DNA of 64,000 nt from Caldifarciminota bacterium (GTDB lineage Bacteria > Hydrothermota > UBA3073): assembly GCA_023129165.1 (NCBI GenBank), contig JAGMCL010000056.1, forward strand, positions 1 to 64,000, given 5' to 3'. Position numbers and translations under genes: made by a program. Below are positions 9,163-17,240 of this stretch, one piece after another; position 1 is the stretch's first letter, and every line of letters starts with the position of its first letter. The notes under the pieces are model-generated. The model saw only the letters and a list, made by a program, of their open reading frames with translations, was not told the DNA's origin and ran no database searches.

Positions 9163-9657
9163 ATGAATATAGAAATATATAACCTTGAGGATTTAATACT
9201 AACTGCAATTATGAGTGAAATAGAAAGCAAGAATGTTTATTCAAAAATCGCCAATACTGTGAAAAATTTTATGTTAAAGGATAGATTTCGATTTCTTGCA
9301 GGAGAGGAGGAAAAACACAGGAAATTTTTTGAATGGATGTTTAAGAAGAACTTTCCCGATAAAAAGATTGTGCTGCCAGAGAAGACTCCTGTTCCCTTAC
9401 CGGAAATAAAGATAGACACAGAGAATTTACCCTTGAGTGATATTATGGAAAGTGCAATGCAGGCTGAATGGGCAGCACATAATTATTATAATCGTATTGC
9501 TGCTAAATTTGACAAGAAACCTGAAGTAAAAAATATGCTTCTCTACATTGCATCGATGGAGATGAGTCATTACAGGATACTTGAGGTTGAGAGAGAAAAT
9601 GCCTTGAGGTTTGAGGATTTTGACGCTGAATGGCCCATGATGCATGTTGGACCATAA
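9163..9657 (+). CDS. Ferritin-like/rubrerythrin-domain protein
   Basis: AIMSEIESKNVYSKIA...AGEEEKHRKFFEWMF...AAHNYYNRIA...MEMSHYRILEVE; RBS gaaggag. Confidence 0.83.
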   Translation: MNIEIYNLEDLILTAIMSEIESKNVYSKIANTVKNFMLKDRFRFLAGEEEKHRKFFEWMFKKNFPDKKIVLPEKTPVPLPEIKIDTENLPLSDIMESAMQAEWAAHNYYNRIAAKFDKKPEVKNMLLYIASMEMSHYRILEVERENALRFEDFDAEWPMMHVGP

Positions 9658-9791
9658 ATTGAAGATAGGATTTGTAATTTTAATATTTGATTTTTAATAT
9701 TACATCTGTGGAACTAGATACTGATAAACGAGAGAGATAAGAAGATATTAGGTTAATTGAAGATATAACAAAAAAATAAGGGGGTAAAATT

Positions 9792-10367
9792 ATGATAAGT
9801 TTGAAAGGAACAAAAACAGAGAGGAATCTACTCACAGCCTTTGCCGGTGAATCACAAGCAAGAAACCGATATACCTACTTTGCATCACAGGCAAAGAAAG
9901 AGGGTTGTGAGCAGATAGCAGGAGTATTTCTTGAGACAGCTGATAATGAAAAGGAGCATGCAAAGAGGCTTTTTAAATTCCTTGAAGGTGGTGAGGTGGA
10001 GATATCCGCTTCATTTCCTGCCGGTATAATCGGTGAGACAAAAGATAATCTCAAGTCAGCGGCTGCTGGGGAGAATTACGAGCATACAAAGATGTATCCA
10101 GGGTTTGCTAAGATTGCAGAGGAAGAAGGTTTTTTGGAGATAGCAGCAGTGTTCAGGGCGATAGCAGTAGCAGAGAAACAGCACGAGAAACGATATCTTG
10201 TTTTGCTTGAAAACCTTGAGAAGGATAGGGTTTTCAAACGAGAAAAAGTTGTAAGGTGGAGATGCAGGAATTGCGGGTATATACATGAGGGAACTGAAGC
10301 ACCAGAGAAATGCCCTGCCTGTGCACATCCAAAGGCATATTTCGAGCTGTTAGGAGAGAATTATTAA
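9792..10367 (+). CDS. rbr: Rubrerythrin with C-terminal rubredoxin-like domain
   Basis: [22 protein letters not shown]...[46 protein letters not shown]. Confidence 0.96.
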   Translation: MISLKGTKTERNLLTAFAGESQARNRYTYFASQAKKEGCEQIAGVFLETADNEKEHAKRLFKFLEGGEVEISASFPAGIIGETKDNLKSAAAGENYEHTKMYPGFAKIAEEEGFLEIAAVFRAIAVAEKQHEKRYLVLLENLEKDRVFKREKVVRWRCRNCGYIHEGTEAPEKCPACAHPKAYFELLGENY

Positions 10368-10433
10368 GGAGAAAGGGGGAATAGTGAGAAGAACTTGTAG
10401 GGACAACCCTCGTGGTTGTCCGATTCTCCGTAT

Positions 10434-10603
10434 TTTCAAAGCATATCAGGGTACCAGTGGAGCAGTATGCAGAATATCAGATTATCAGAGTATCAGGTGT
10501 AAACTGTCCCTAATCTGATGTGCTGGTACTCTGATTTTCTTCCTACTGACCTGCCTGCCGCAGGCAGGTATTCTGATCATCTGATACACTATTCAATGTT
10601 ATT
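10434..10603 (-). repeat. Copy B of ~170-bp inverted repeat
   Basis: Reverse complement aligns along its length with 6565-6735. Confidence 0.88.
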
Positions 10604-10628
10604 CAGTATTTAATTCAATAACGAATAA

Positions 10629-11555
10629 ATGGTGAAGCTCTCTCATCACTTTGGTAGTAAACGATATTATCCGTTTAGCCAATTCTTAAGGGGGAGATTT
10701 GGTTACAGGGTTTATAAATTACCTGTAGATGCAGGTTTTACCTGCCCAAATAGAGATGGCAAAGTTGGCTATGGAGGATGTACCTATTGTTATAACCCCA
10801 GTTTTAGCCCACCCACCTTGAGGGAAGAAGTAAGTATCCTTGACCAGATACAGCTTGGAAAGAGGAAAAAGGGCGGAAAATTTCTGGTCTATTTCCAGCC
10901 ATTTACAAATACCTATGCAGATGTAGATACATTAAAAAGGTTATATGATGAAGCATTACAGGATGATGAAACAGTTGGTCTTTGCATAGGAACAAGACCT
11001 GATTGTATATCGGATGAAATTCTTTTGCTTATTGAGTCTTATGCAAAGAACTACCACGTATGGATTGAGTATGGTCTACAATCTGCCCACGACAAAACCC
11101 TTCGTCTTATAAATCGCTGTCATAGTTTTTCTCAGTTTGAGGATGCGGTTTATAGAACCCAGAATAGGAACATATTTATCTGTACTCATATAATTCTTGG
11201 TCTTCCTGGTGAGACGAGAGAAGATATGCTTGAAACTGCAAGTATATTATCACATCTGCCGATAGACGGAATCAAGATTCATCACTTACAGGTCATAGAA
11301 AATACAAAGATGGCTAAAGATTTCAAGAAGGGGAAATTTAATACACTTTCGTTTGATGAGTACCAATCTCTTGTAGTAGATGTACTTGAATTACTGCCTC
11401 AGAATATGGTTATTCAGCGGCTGATGGGTGATGTCCTGGACGAAAAAATACTCATATCTCCAAGGTGGAATCTTAAAAAACACGAGGTCTTAAACCTTAT
11501 TGACAAGGAACTTATCAGGAGAGATACATATCAGGGAGCAATGTATGAAGATTGA
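10629..11555 (+). CDS. Radical SAM protein, TIGR01212/YhcC-like
   Basis: GFTCPNRDGKVGYGGCTYCYNPSFSP, VYFQPFTNTYADVDTLK, WIEYGLQSAHDKTLRLINRCHS. Confidence 0.9.
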   Translation: MVKLSHHFGSKRYYPFSQFLRGRFGYRVYKLPVDAGFTCPNRDGKVGYGGCTYCYNPSFSPPTLREEVSILDQIQLGKRKKGGKFLVYFQPFTNTYADVDTLKRLYDEALQDDETVGLCIGTRPDCISDEILLLIESYAKNYHVWIEYGLQSAHDKTLRLINRCHSFSQFEDAVYRTQNRNIFICTHIILGLPGETREDMLETASILSHLPIDGIKIHHLQVIENTKMAKDFKKGKFNTLSFDEYQSLVVDVLELLPQNMVIQRLMGDVLDEKILISPRWNLKKHEVLNLIDKELIRRDTYQGAMYED

Positions 11556-11964
11556 TGAAGAAAAATTAACTGCGTTTCTCTATGGTACAAACCTGAAAGA
11601 ATTGAAGAAAATTTACTCTCGAGTTGTAATAGACCATCTTATAAATCCGGAACACTGGGGAATCCTTGGTGATGCAAATAGTTCTGTTAAATTAACAGGT
11701 CCCTGTGGTGATACAATGTATATTTCAATAAAAGTCAGAGATGAAAGAATAACCCGATGTACGTTTGATACCGATGGTTGTATAGCAAGTGTTGTATGTG
11801 GGGATATAGTATCTGAGCTTATAGAGGGTAGTGATATAAAAGAGGCTATGGAGATCAATCAGGATACAATCATAAAGTTCTGTAGTGGATTGCCTGAAGA
11901 AGATAAGCATTGTGTACTACTTGCATCAGATACCCTTAAAAAGGCGATAAAGAAGTTAACTTAA
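11545..11964 (+). CDS. NifU/IscU-like Fe-S scaffold (second paralogue)
   Basis: LINPEHWGILGDAN..GPCGDTMYISIKV..TDGCIASVVCGD..KHCVLLASDTL; overlaps upstream radical SAM gene by 11 bp. Confidence 0.85.
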   Translation: MKIDEEKLTAFLYGTNLKELKKIYSRVVIDHLINPEHWGILGDANSSVKLTGPCGDTMYISIKVRDERITRCTFDTDGCIASVVCGDIVSELIEGSDIKEAMEINQDTIIKFCSGLPEEDKHCVLLASDTLKKAIKKLT

Positions 11965-12051
11965 AATTAACCGCAGAGGTCGCAAAGGTAATATTAAAAA
12001 TCAAAAAGAACTACACTACAGTTGGCCGCTCGCAATTATACTTACCATCTG

Positions 12052-12124
12052 GTCATTGCGAATATAATGAAGCAATCTCATTACCTTTTTGTCATTGCGA
12101 ATATAATGAAGCAATCTCATTACC
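12052..12124 (+). repeat. Two tandem copies of GTCATTGCGAATATAATGAAGCAATCTCATTACC
   Basis: Identical 34-mers at 12052-12085 and 12091-12124. Confidence 0.92.
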
Positions 12125-12137
12125 TGGAGGTTTTATT

Positions 12138-12929
12138 ATGAATAAATTTCTTATATTTCTTTTATTGAGTATATTCACCAAACCATTAAGTGCAAATGAG
12201 AATGTTAGATTTACTATAGTCTATAACAATGTTCCCTATAATGAGAATTTGACTACTGCATGGGGTATGTCCTGCCTGATTGAGTTTAAAGATAAGTATT
12301 TATTGTTTGATACAGGAGGTGATGGCTCGATATTGCTTGATAATATGAAGAAATTGGAAATTGACCCAAAGATGATTGATATAGTTATTCTTTCTCATAT
12401 TCATGCAGACCATGTAGATGGTTTATGGAGTTTTCTTGAGGAAAACAAAAACATTGTTGTCTATTTACCCAAGTCCTTTCCAGAGGACTTCAAAAACAGA
12501 ATAACAACTACAGGAGCCATGTGTGTTTCAATAAAAAAAGATACAATGATTTATGAAGACATCTATTCAACAGGGGAGATGGGAGGGATTTGGTTGAAGG
12601 AACAGTCCTTGATAATTGATACTCCAAAAGGTCTTATTGTCGTTACTGGTTGTGCACATCCTGGAGTAGTAAATATTGTGAAGAAAGCAAAAGAAGTGTT
12701 GAATAAAAATGTATATATGGTATTGGGTGGTTTTCATTTAATGGCATATTCTGAGGCTGAGGTAAATGGGATTATCAAAGATTTAAAGGAATTGGATATT
12801 GAGAAAATCGCTCCAAGCCACTGCACAGGAGGAAGAGCAATAGAACTTTTTAGAGAGGCATGGGGAGAGAATTTTTATGACCTCGGCTGCGGCGCTGTAT
12901 TTGAGCTGGGAGATGGGGGGAAACCATAA
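12138..12929 (+). CDS. MBL-fold metallo-hydrolase with signal peptide
   Basis: MNKFLIFLLLSIFTKPLSA signal; LSHIHADHVDGLWSF HxHxDH; VTGCAHPGVVNI; LGGFHLM. Confidence 0.88.
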   Translation: MNKFLIFLLLSIFTKPLSANENVRFTIVYNNVPYNENLTTAWGMSCLIEFKDKYLLFDTGGDGSILLDNMKKLEIDPKMIDIVILSHIHADHVDGLWSFLEENKNIVVYLPKSFPEDFKNRITTTGAMCVSIKKDTMIYEDIYSTGEMGGIWLKEQSLIIDTPKGLIVVTGCAHPGVVNIVKKAKEVLNKNVYMVLGGFHLMAYSEAEVNGIIKDLKELDIEKIAPSHCTGGRAIELFREAWGENFYDLGCGAVFELGDGGKP

Positions 12930-12941
12930 AGAGCCTAAGAA

Positions 12942-13189
12942 TTTTTAACCACAGAGCACGTTCACCCCGTTAGATAATTCTATATCTAACAGGGCAGGAA
13001 GAACGCTGAGTTAAAATAAAATTAGAAGGGATTGAAAGAGAACTTAAGAGATAAAAAACAGGAAATAATAAAGAAAAACTCTTCAAATCCCTTCAAATCC
13101 CTGTTAATAAAGAAAAAATATAAAGGTTTTAAGTTCACTTAGAGGAAGAAAATAAATTATAATATCTCTGTGTACTCTGCGGTTTAAAA
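12942..13189. repeat. Inverted-repeat intergenic element, TTTAACCACAGAG...CTCTGCGGTTTAAA
   Basis: Ends are imperfect inverted repeats; contains a further hairpin insert at 12961-12998. Confidence 0.65.
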
Positions 13190-13190
13190 A

Positions 13191-13388
13191 ATGAAAAAAA
13201 TCACCGAAGATATGACTATTGAGGATGTCCTGGATAAATATCCAGAAACAGTAAAGGTGTTTATTAAGCTTAAAGTTCCCTGCCTTGTTTGTGGCGAACC
13301 CCTATGGGGAACAGTTAAAGAAACCGCTGAGAAGTACGATGTAAATCTCCCTCTACTTCTTAACCGTCTCAATGAGATTATTGGTTAA
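13191..13388 (+). CDS. DUF1858-domain small protein
   Basis: ITEDMTIEDVLDKYPETVKVFIKLKVPCLVCGEPLWGTVKETAEKYDVNLPLLLNRLNEII. Confidence 0.85.
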   Translation: MKKITEDMTIEDVLDKYPETVKVFIKLKVPCLVCGEPLWGTVKETAEKYDVNLPLLLNRLNEIIG

Positions 13389-13492
13389 GAAGCCCATCAC
13401 TGTTATACTGATATCCTGATACTCTTCCTTAGGAGCCCCGCCTTTGGCGGGGCGATTCTTCACCCCCCTTGATACATCTCACCAAAAAAAAC

Positions 13493-13521
13493 TTGACACC
13501 TATCTATTATTATGTTATAAT
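13493..13521 (+). promoter_or_regulatory. Sigma70-type promoter upstream of AbiE-like pair
   Basis: TTGACA (13493), 17-nt spacer, TATAAT (13516); TATTAT-GTT-ATAATA dyad over the -10. Confidence 0.7.
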
Positions 13522-13620
13522 ATAGAAACTAAAATTAACTATCAAACTCTTATATTCATTTCTTGGAATTTATAATTATATTTCGTATTAGTGCTGAAAA
13601 TAGCACTTTGGAGAAATAGA

Positions 13621-14241
13621 ATGCAGTACTTAGAATTAAAAGAGGCTTTAAAAGACTTTACAGTTTTTTCTCTTACTGATATTCAAAGAATTGAAAGTGA
13701 TTTCTATAGGAGAAGGCTAAATGAATGGCAGGATAAAGGCTATATAAAGAAGATTATCAAAGGTTATTACATCTTTTCTGATTTAAAACTTAATGAGAAT
13801 GTAATTTTTGAAATTGCAAATAGAATATATAGTCCCTCTTATATCTCCTTTGAAATGGCGCTCTCTTATTATCATTTGATTCCTGAAAGTGTATATGGTA
13901 TGACCTCTGCTTCAACCCGTCGAACTTATAACTTTAAAACTCCTATAGCGAAATTTACATATCGAACAATAAAACCTGATTTCTTTTTTGGCTATGACCT
14001 TATTAAGTATAACAATAAATACTTTAAGATAGCTACTATGGAGAAGGCAATATTGGACTATTTTTATCTAAATCCGAAGATAGAAAAAGAGTCAGATTTT
14101 GTTAGTTTACGGATTAATGAGGATTTATTTTTAAAACAGATAGATAAAGAGAAATTTTATAAATTTATAAACAAGTTTGAAAAGAAAACATTAAACAAAA
14201 GAATAAATTCTTTTCTGGAATTCTTATCTGCTGATTCATAA
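13621..14241 (+). CDS. AbiEi-like type IV antitoxin / transcriptional regulator
   Basis: N-term wHTH then KGYYIFSD..LYSPSYISFEMALSYYHLIPESVYGMTSAS..ATMEKAILDYFYL AbiEi-family layout. Confidence 0.82.
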   Translation: MQYLELKEALKDFTVFSLTDIQRIESDFYRRRLNEWQDKGYIKKIIKGYYIFSDLKLNENVIFEIANRIYSPSYISFEMALSYYHLIPESVYGMTSASTRRTYNFKTPIAKFTYRTIKPDFFFGYDLIKYNNKYFKIATMEKAILDYFYLNPKIEKESDFVSLRINEDLFLKQIDKEKFYKFINKFEKKTLNKRINSFLEFLSADS

Positions 14242-14268
14242 GAATCCTGTGAATAGAGAGGTTAAAAA

Positions 14269-15045
14269 ATGTTTGATATAAAACAAATAGAATCTTTTTA
14301 TCCAGAGTATTTAAGAGCTTTTAAGAAAAATCTTCTCCGTGAGTATATACAGTATAAAATACTCGAAATAATATATGATTCAAAGTTTGGGGAAAAGCTA
14401 TCTTTTATGGGTGGAACAGCCATCCGAGTTATACATTCACACACAAGGTTTTCAGAAGATTTAGATTTTGATAATTTAGGTTTGAATAAAGAAGACTTTA
14501 AGCAGTTGGTTGAGTTAATACAAAGGAAATTGAAGTTGGAAGGCTATACAGCAGAAATTAAAAATGTTTTTAAAGGTGCATACAGGAGTTACATAAGAAT
14601 TATTGATGTGCTTTTTGAATACGGACTATCCGGGCATAAAGAAGAAAAGTTATTAATACAATTTGATACTGAACCTCAGGAGTTTGAATATGAACCTGGA
14701 AAGGTAATCATCAATAAATTTGATGTATTTATACGGATAAATGTTGTGCCACTTGATATATTACTGGCTCAGAAAATATATGCTATTTTTAAACGTAGGC
14801 GTGCAATGGGCAGGGACTTCTACGATGCTGTCTTTCTTTTTGGCAAGACAAAACCAAACTTTGACTATCTGAAGTTAAAATTAAAAATCAAGAATATGGA
14901 TTATTTAAAGGCCAGACTTTTGTCGAAATGCGAGAGTTTAGATTTTAAACGCTTAGCAAAAGAAACTGAACCGTTTCTATTTACTCCCGGTGATTCAAAA
15001 AAGGTATTATATTTTTGTGATTACATAAAGGATATTAAACCTTGA
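14269..15045 (+). CDS. AbiEii-like nucleotidyltransferase toxin
   Basis: LSFMGGTAIRVIHSHTRFSEDLDFD (GGTALR..FSxDLDFD motif); LAQKIYAIFKRRRAMGRDFYDAVFL. Confidence 0.88.
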   Translation: MFDIKQIESFYPEYLRAFKKNLLREYIQYKILEIIYDSKFGEKLSFMGGTAIRVIHSHTRFSEDLDFDNLGLNKEDFKQLVELIQRKLKLEGYTAEIKNVFKGAYRSYIRIIDVLFEYGLSGHKEEKLLIQFDTEPQEFEYEPGKVIINKFDVFIRINVVPLDILLAQKIYAIFKRRRAMGRDFYDAVFLFGKTKPNFDYLKLKLKIKNMDYLKARLLSKCESLDFKRLAKETEPFLFTPGDSKKVLYFCDYIKDIKP

Positions 15046-15111
15046 ACACTAACTCCATTTAACTATTTGATATTGTAAACTCGTAGAGAATACAAAACTT
15101 GACGCTCTAAT

Positions 15112-15200
15112 GCAAATAGTTGAGCCTGAGTCCAATATTATAGCCCACGCCTGCCTGCCTGACGCCTGCCTGACGGTAGGCAGGCGTGGGAGAGAGTTCT
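15112..15200 (+). repeat. Dispersed repeat GTTGAGCCTGANTCCAATATTATAGCCCACG... with palindrome-rich centre
   Basis: Shares AATAGTTGAGCCTGA..CCAATATTATAGCCCACG with 31833-31867 and CGTGGGAGAGAGTTCT with 32124-32139; centre is CCTGCC/GGCAGG palindromes. Confidence 0.8.
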
Positions 15201-15216
15201 AATGAAGATGAAAATA

Positions 15217-16359
15217 ATGGCAAATAAAAAAGAGGGGATAGTAAAATCTGATTATCTTCAATTTCTGAAAGAGATAAAGGAAAAGATTATCTCTGCTCGT
15301 GTTAGTGCTTATCGTAAATTGAATAGAGAGCTAATAAGATTATATTGGGAGATTGGGAAAAATATTGTAGAAAGGCAGGAAAAATTTGGCTGGGGCAGAA
15401 GTGTTGTTGAGAGATTATCAAAAGACCTTATAGCTGAGTTTAAGGGAAGGGAAGGATTTTCGCCAAATAATCTTTGGCGGATGAGGAATTTCTATTTAAC
15501 TTATAAAGATAATCTAAAACTTGCACAGCTTGTGCAAGAAATTCCCTGGGGTCAGAATATAGTAATTATGCAGAGGGTTAAAATACCAGAAGTAAAGGAA
15601 TACTACATTAAAGCAACCATACAATTTGGTTGGAGTAGAAATGTTCTTGTTCATCAGATTGAGGCTGAAGCCTATAAACAAACAAAGATAAAAAAGATAC
15701 ATAACTTTCCTGAGACTCTTCCTGCCCATTTGGCTGAACAGGCAGATTTGACGATGAAAGATACTTACACTCTTGATTTTCTCGATATAGCCGAGCCAAT
15801 CTCTGAAAGAAAGCTGGAAAGAGAGCTTATTTCCAATCTAAAGAATTTCATTACTGAACTTGGTTTAGGATTCTGTTTTATAGGTAGTCAATATTCTCTG
15901 AGATTAAAGGACAAAGAATATTATATTGACCTTTTGTTCTTCCATCGGCACTTGAGCTGTTTGGTGGCATTTGATTTGAAAATAGGAGAATTTAAGCCCG
16001 AATATGCTGGCAAAATGAACTTTTATTTAAATTTACTTGATGATCTTGTTCGTTTGCCCGAGGAAAACCCATCTATAGGAATCATTCTTTGTAAAGACCG
16101 AGACCGTTTGGTGGTGGAATATGCCCTGCGTGGAATTAGAAAACCGATAGGAGTTTCAAAATATAGATTAACAAAGAAATTGCCTAAAAAGTTCGCTAAA
16201 TCACTTCCTTCACCAGAGGAGCTGAAAAAGGGACTAGAGGTACATCATGTTAAACCTGTTACTGAAGGCGGAAAAGATACACCCAAAAATATTAGAGTGA
16301 TATCGGCACGCAAGCATAAAATCATACATAAGAAGAGAAGAGAAAGAGGAAAAATTTAG
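15217..16359 (+). CDS. YhcG/DUF1016 PDDEXK-family nuclease with C-terminal HNH-like extension
   Basis: YRKLNRELIRLYWEIGKNIVERQEKFGWGRSVVERLSKDL; YYIDLLFFHRHLSCLVAFDLKIGEFKPEYAGKMNFYLN; C-term LEVHHVKPVTEGGKDTPKNIRVISARKHKIIHKK. Confidence 0.88.
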   Translation: MANKKEGIVKSDYLQFLKEIKEKIISARVSAYRKLNRELIRLYWEIGKNIVERQEKFGWGRSVVERLSKDLIAEFKGREGFSPNNLWRMRNFYLTYKDNLKLAQLVQEIPWGQNIVIMQRVKIPEVKEYYIKATIQFGWSRNVLVHQIEAEAYKQTKIKKIHNFPETLPAHLAEQADLTMKDTYTLDFLDIAEPISERKLERELISNLKNFITELGLGFCFIGSQYSLRLKDKEYYIDLLFFHRHLSCLVAFDLKIGEFKPEYAGKMNFYLNLLDDLVRLPEENPSIGIILCKDRDRLVVEYALRGIRKPIGVSKYRLTKKLPKKFAKSLPSPEELKKGLEVHHVKPVTEGGKDTPKNIRVISARKHKIIHKKRRERGKI

Positions 16360-16380
16360 ATCATATTAGTCCAAAAAAAT

Positions 16381-16440
16381 GGTATCGATTCTGTGTAAGA
16401 GTTTGAAATTAAACAAGTAATGAGTAAGCTTATTATTATA
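16381..16440 (+). repeat. Left copy of direct repeat flanking the radC-hsdM-HEPN-hsdS-DUF262 module
   Basis: GGTATCGATTCTGTGTAAGAGTTTGAAATTAAA... vs GGTGATAATTCTGTGTAAGAGTCTGGAATTAAA at 23359. Confidence 0.75.
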
Positions 16441-16559
16441 TAAAGTCTCGGCGTAATGCTATGAAATATAAGAACTTGCAGAGAATTAAAACCAATTGAC
16501 TACAATAGATTGATAATAAGGTAGATTTTAACAAGGAATTAATGAGATAGGGAGAAACA

Positions 16560-17240
16560 ATGACTATCCAAGTCAGAAAGAAAATTAAAGAGATGCCCAA
16601 AATAGAAAGACCGCGAGAGAAGCTTGTCAAATACGGTCCAGATAAGCTCACAGATTCTGAACTTTTGGCAATATTATTGGGCTCGGGCAAGAAGGGACTT
16701 AATGTAATTGAGTTGGCGAAAAGGATTTTGATGAAATTCGGCAAGGATAACCTGCCAAATGTTAGCTATGATAGTTTAAGACATACACTTGGTTTGGGGC
16801 AAGCAAAAACCTGCCAGATTGTTGCTTGTTTTGAATTAGGTAAGAGATTTCTTAAAGATAAAAAATCGCAAATTTACCTCATACCCGAAGATATTTGGAA
16901 GGAACTCAAAGATATAAGAAACCATAAAAAAGAACATTTTGTGGTTTTTTATCTTGACGCCCGAAATCAAGAAATCAAAAGAGAAATTATCTCGGTTGGC
17001 TCGCTGAACGCCAATTTAGTTCACCCTCGGGAAGTCTTTGAGCCCGCGGTCAGGAATTTAGCAGCGCAAATTATTTTAGCTCATAACCATCCTTCTGGCG
17101 ATCCTGAACCATCAGAAGATGATTTGGAGATTAATAAGAGGTTAGTGGAATCTGGTAAAATTTTAGGAATAGAAGTAGTTGACCATATTATCGTTGCAAA
17201 AAATGGATTTGTGAGTTTTAAGGAAAAAGGATTGATATGA
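16560..17240 (+). CDS. radC: RadC family JAB-domain protein
   Basis: RPREKLVKYGPDKLTDSELLAILLGSG; QIILAHNHPSGDPEPSEDDLEI. Confidence 0.95.
   Translation: MTIQVRKKIKEMPKIERPREKLVKYGPDKLTDSELLAILLGSGKKGLNVIELAKRILMKFGKDNLPNVSYDSLRHTLGLGQAKTCQIVACFELGKRFLKDKKSQIYLIPEDIWKELKDIRNHKKEHFVVFYLDARNQEIKREIISVGSLNANLVHPREVFEPAVRNLAAQIILAHNHPSGDPEPSEDDLEINKRLVESGKILGIEVVDHIIVAKNGFVSFKEKGLI

Noticed and set aside
15202-15217. 18-nt identity ATGAAGATGAAAATAATG between 15202 and ~31813 as a mobile junction
   Set aside because: Short and low complexity; could be chance, although both sites are near the TTGAGCCTGACCCC repeat.
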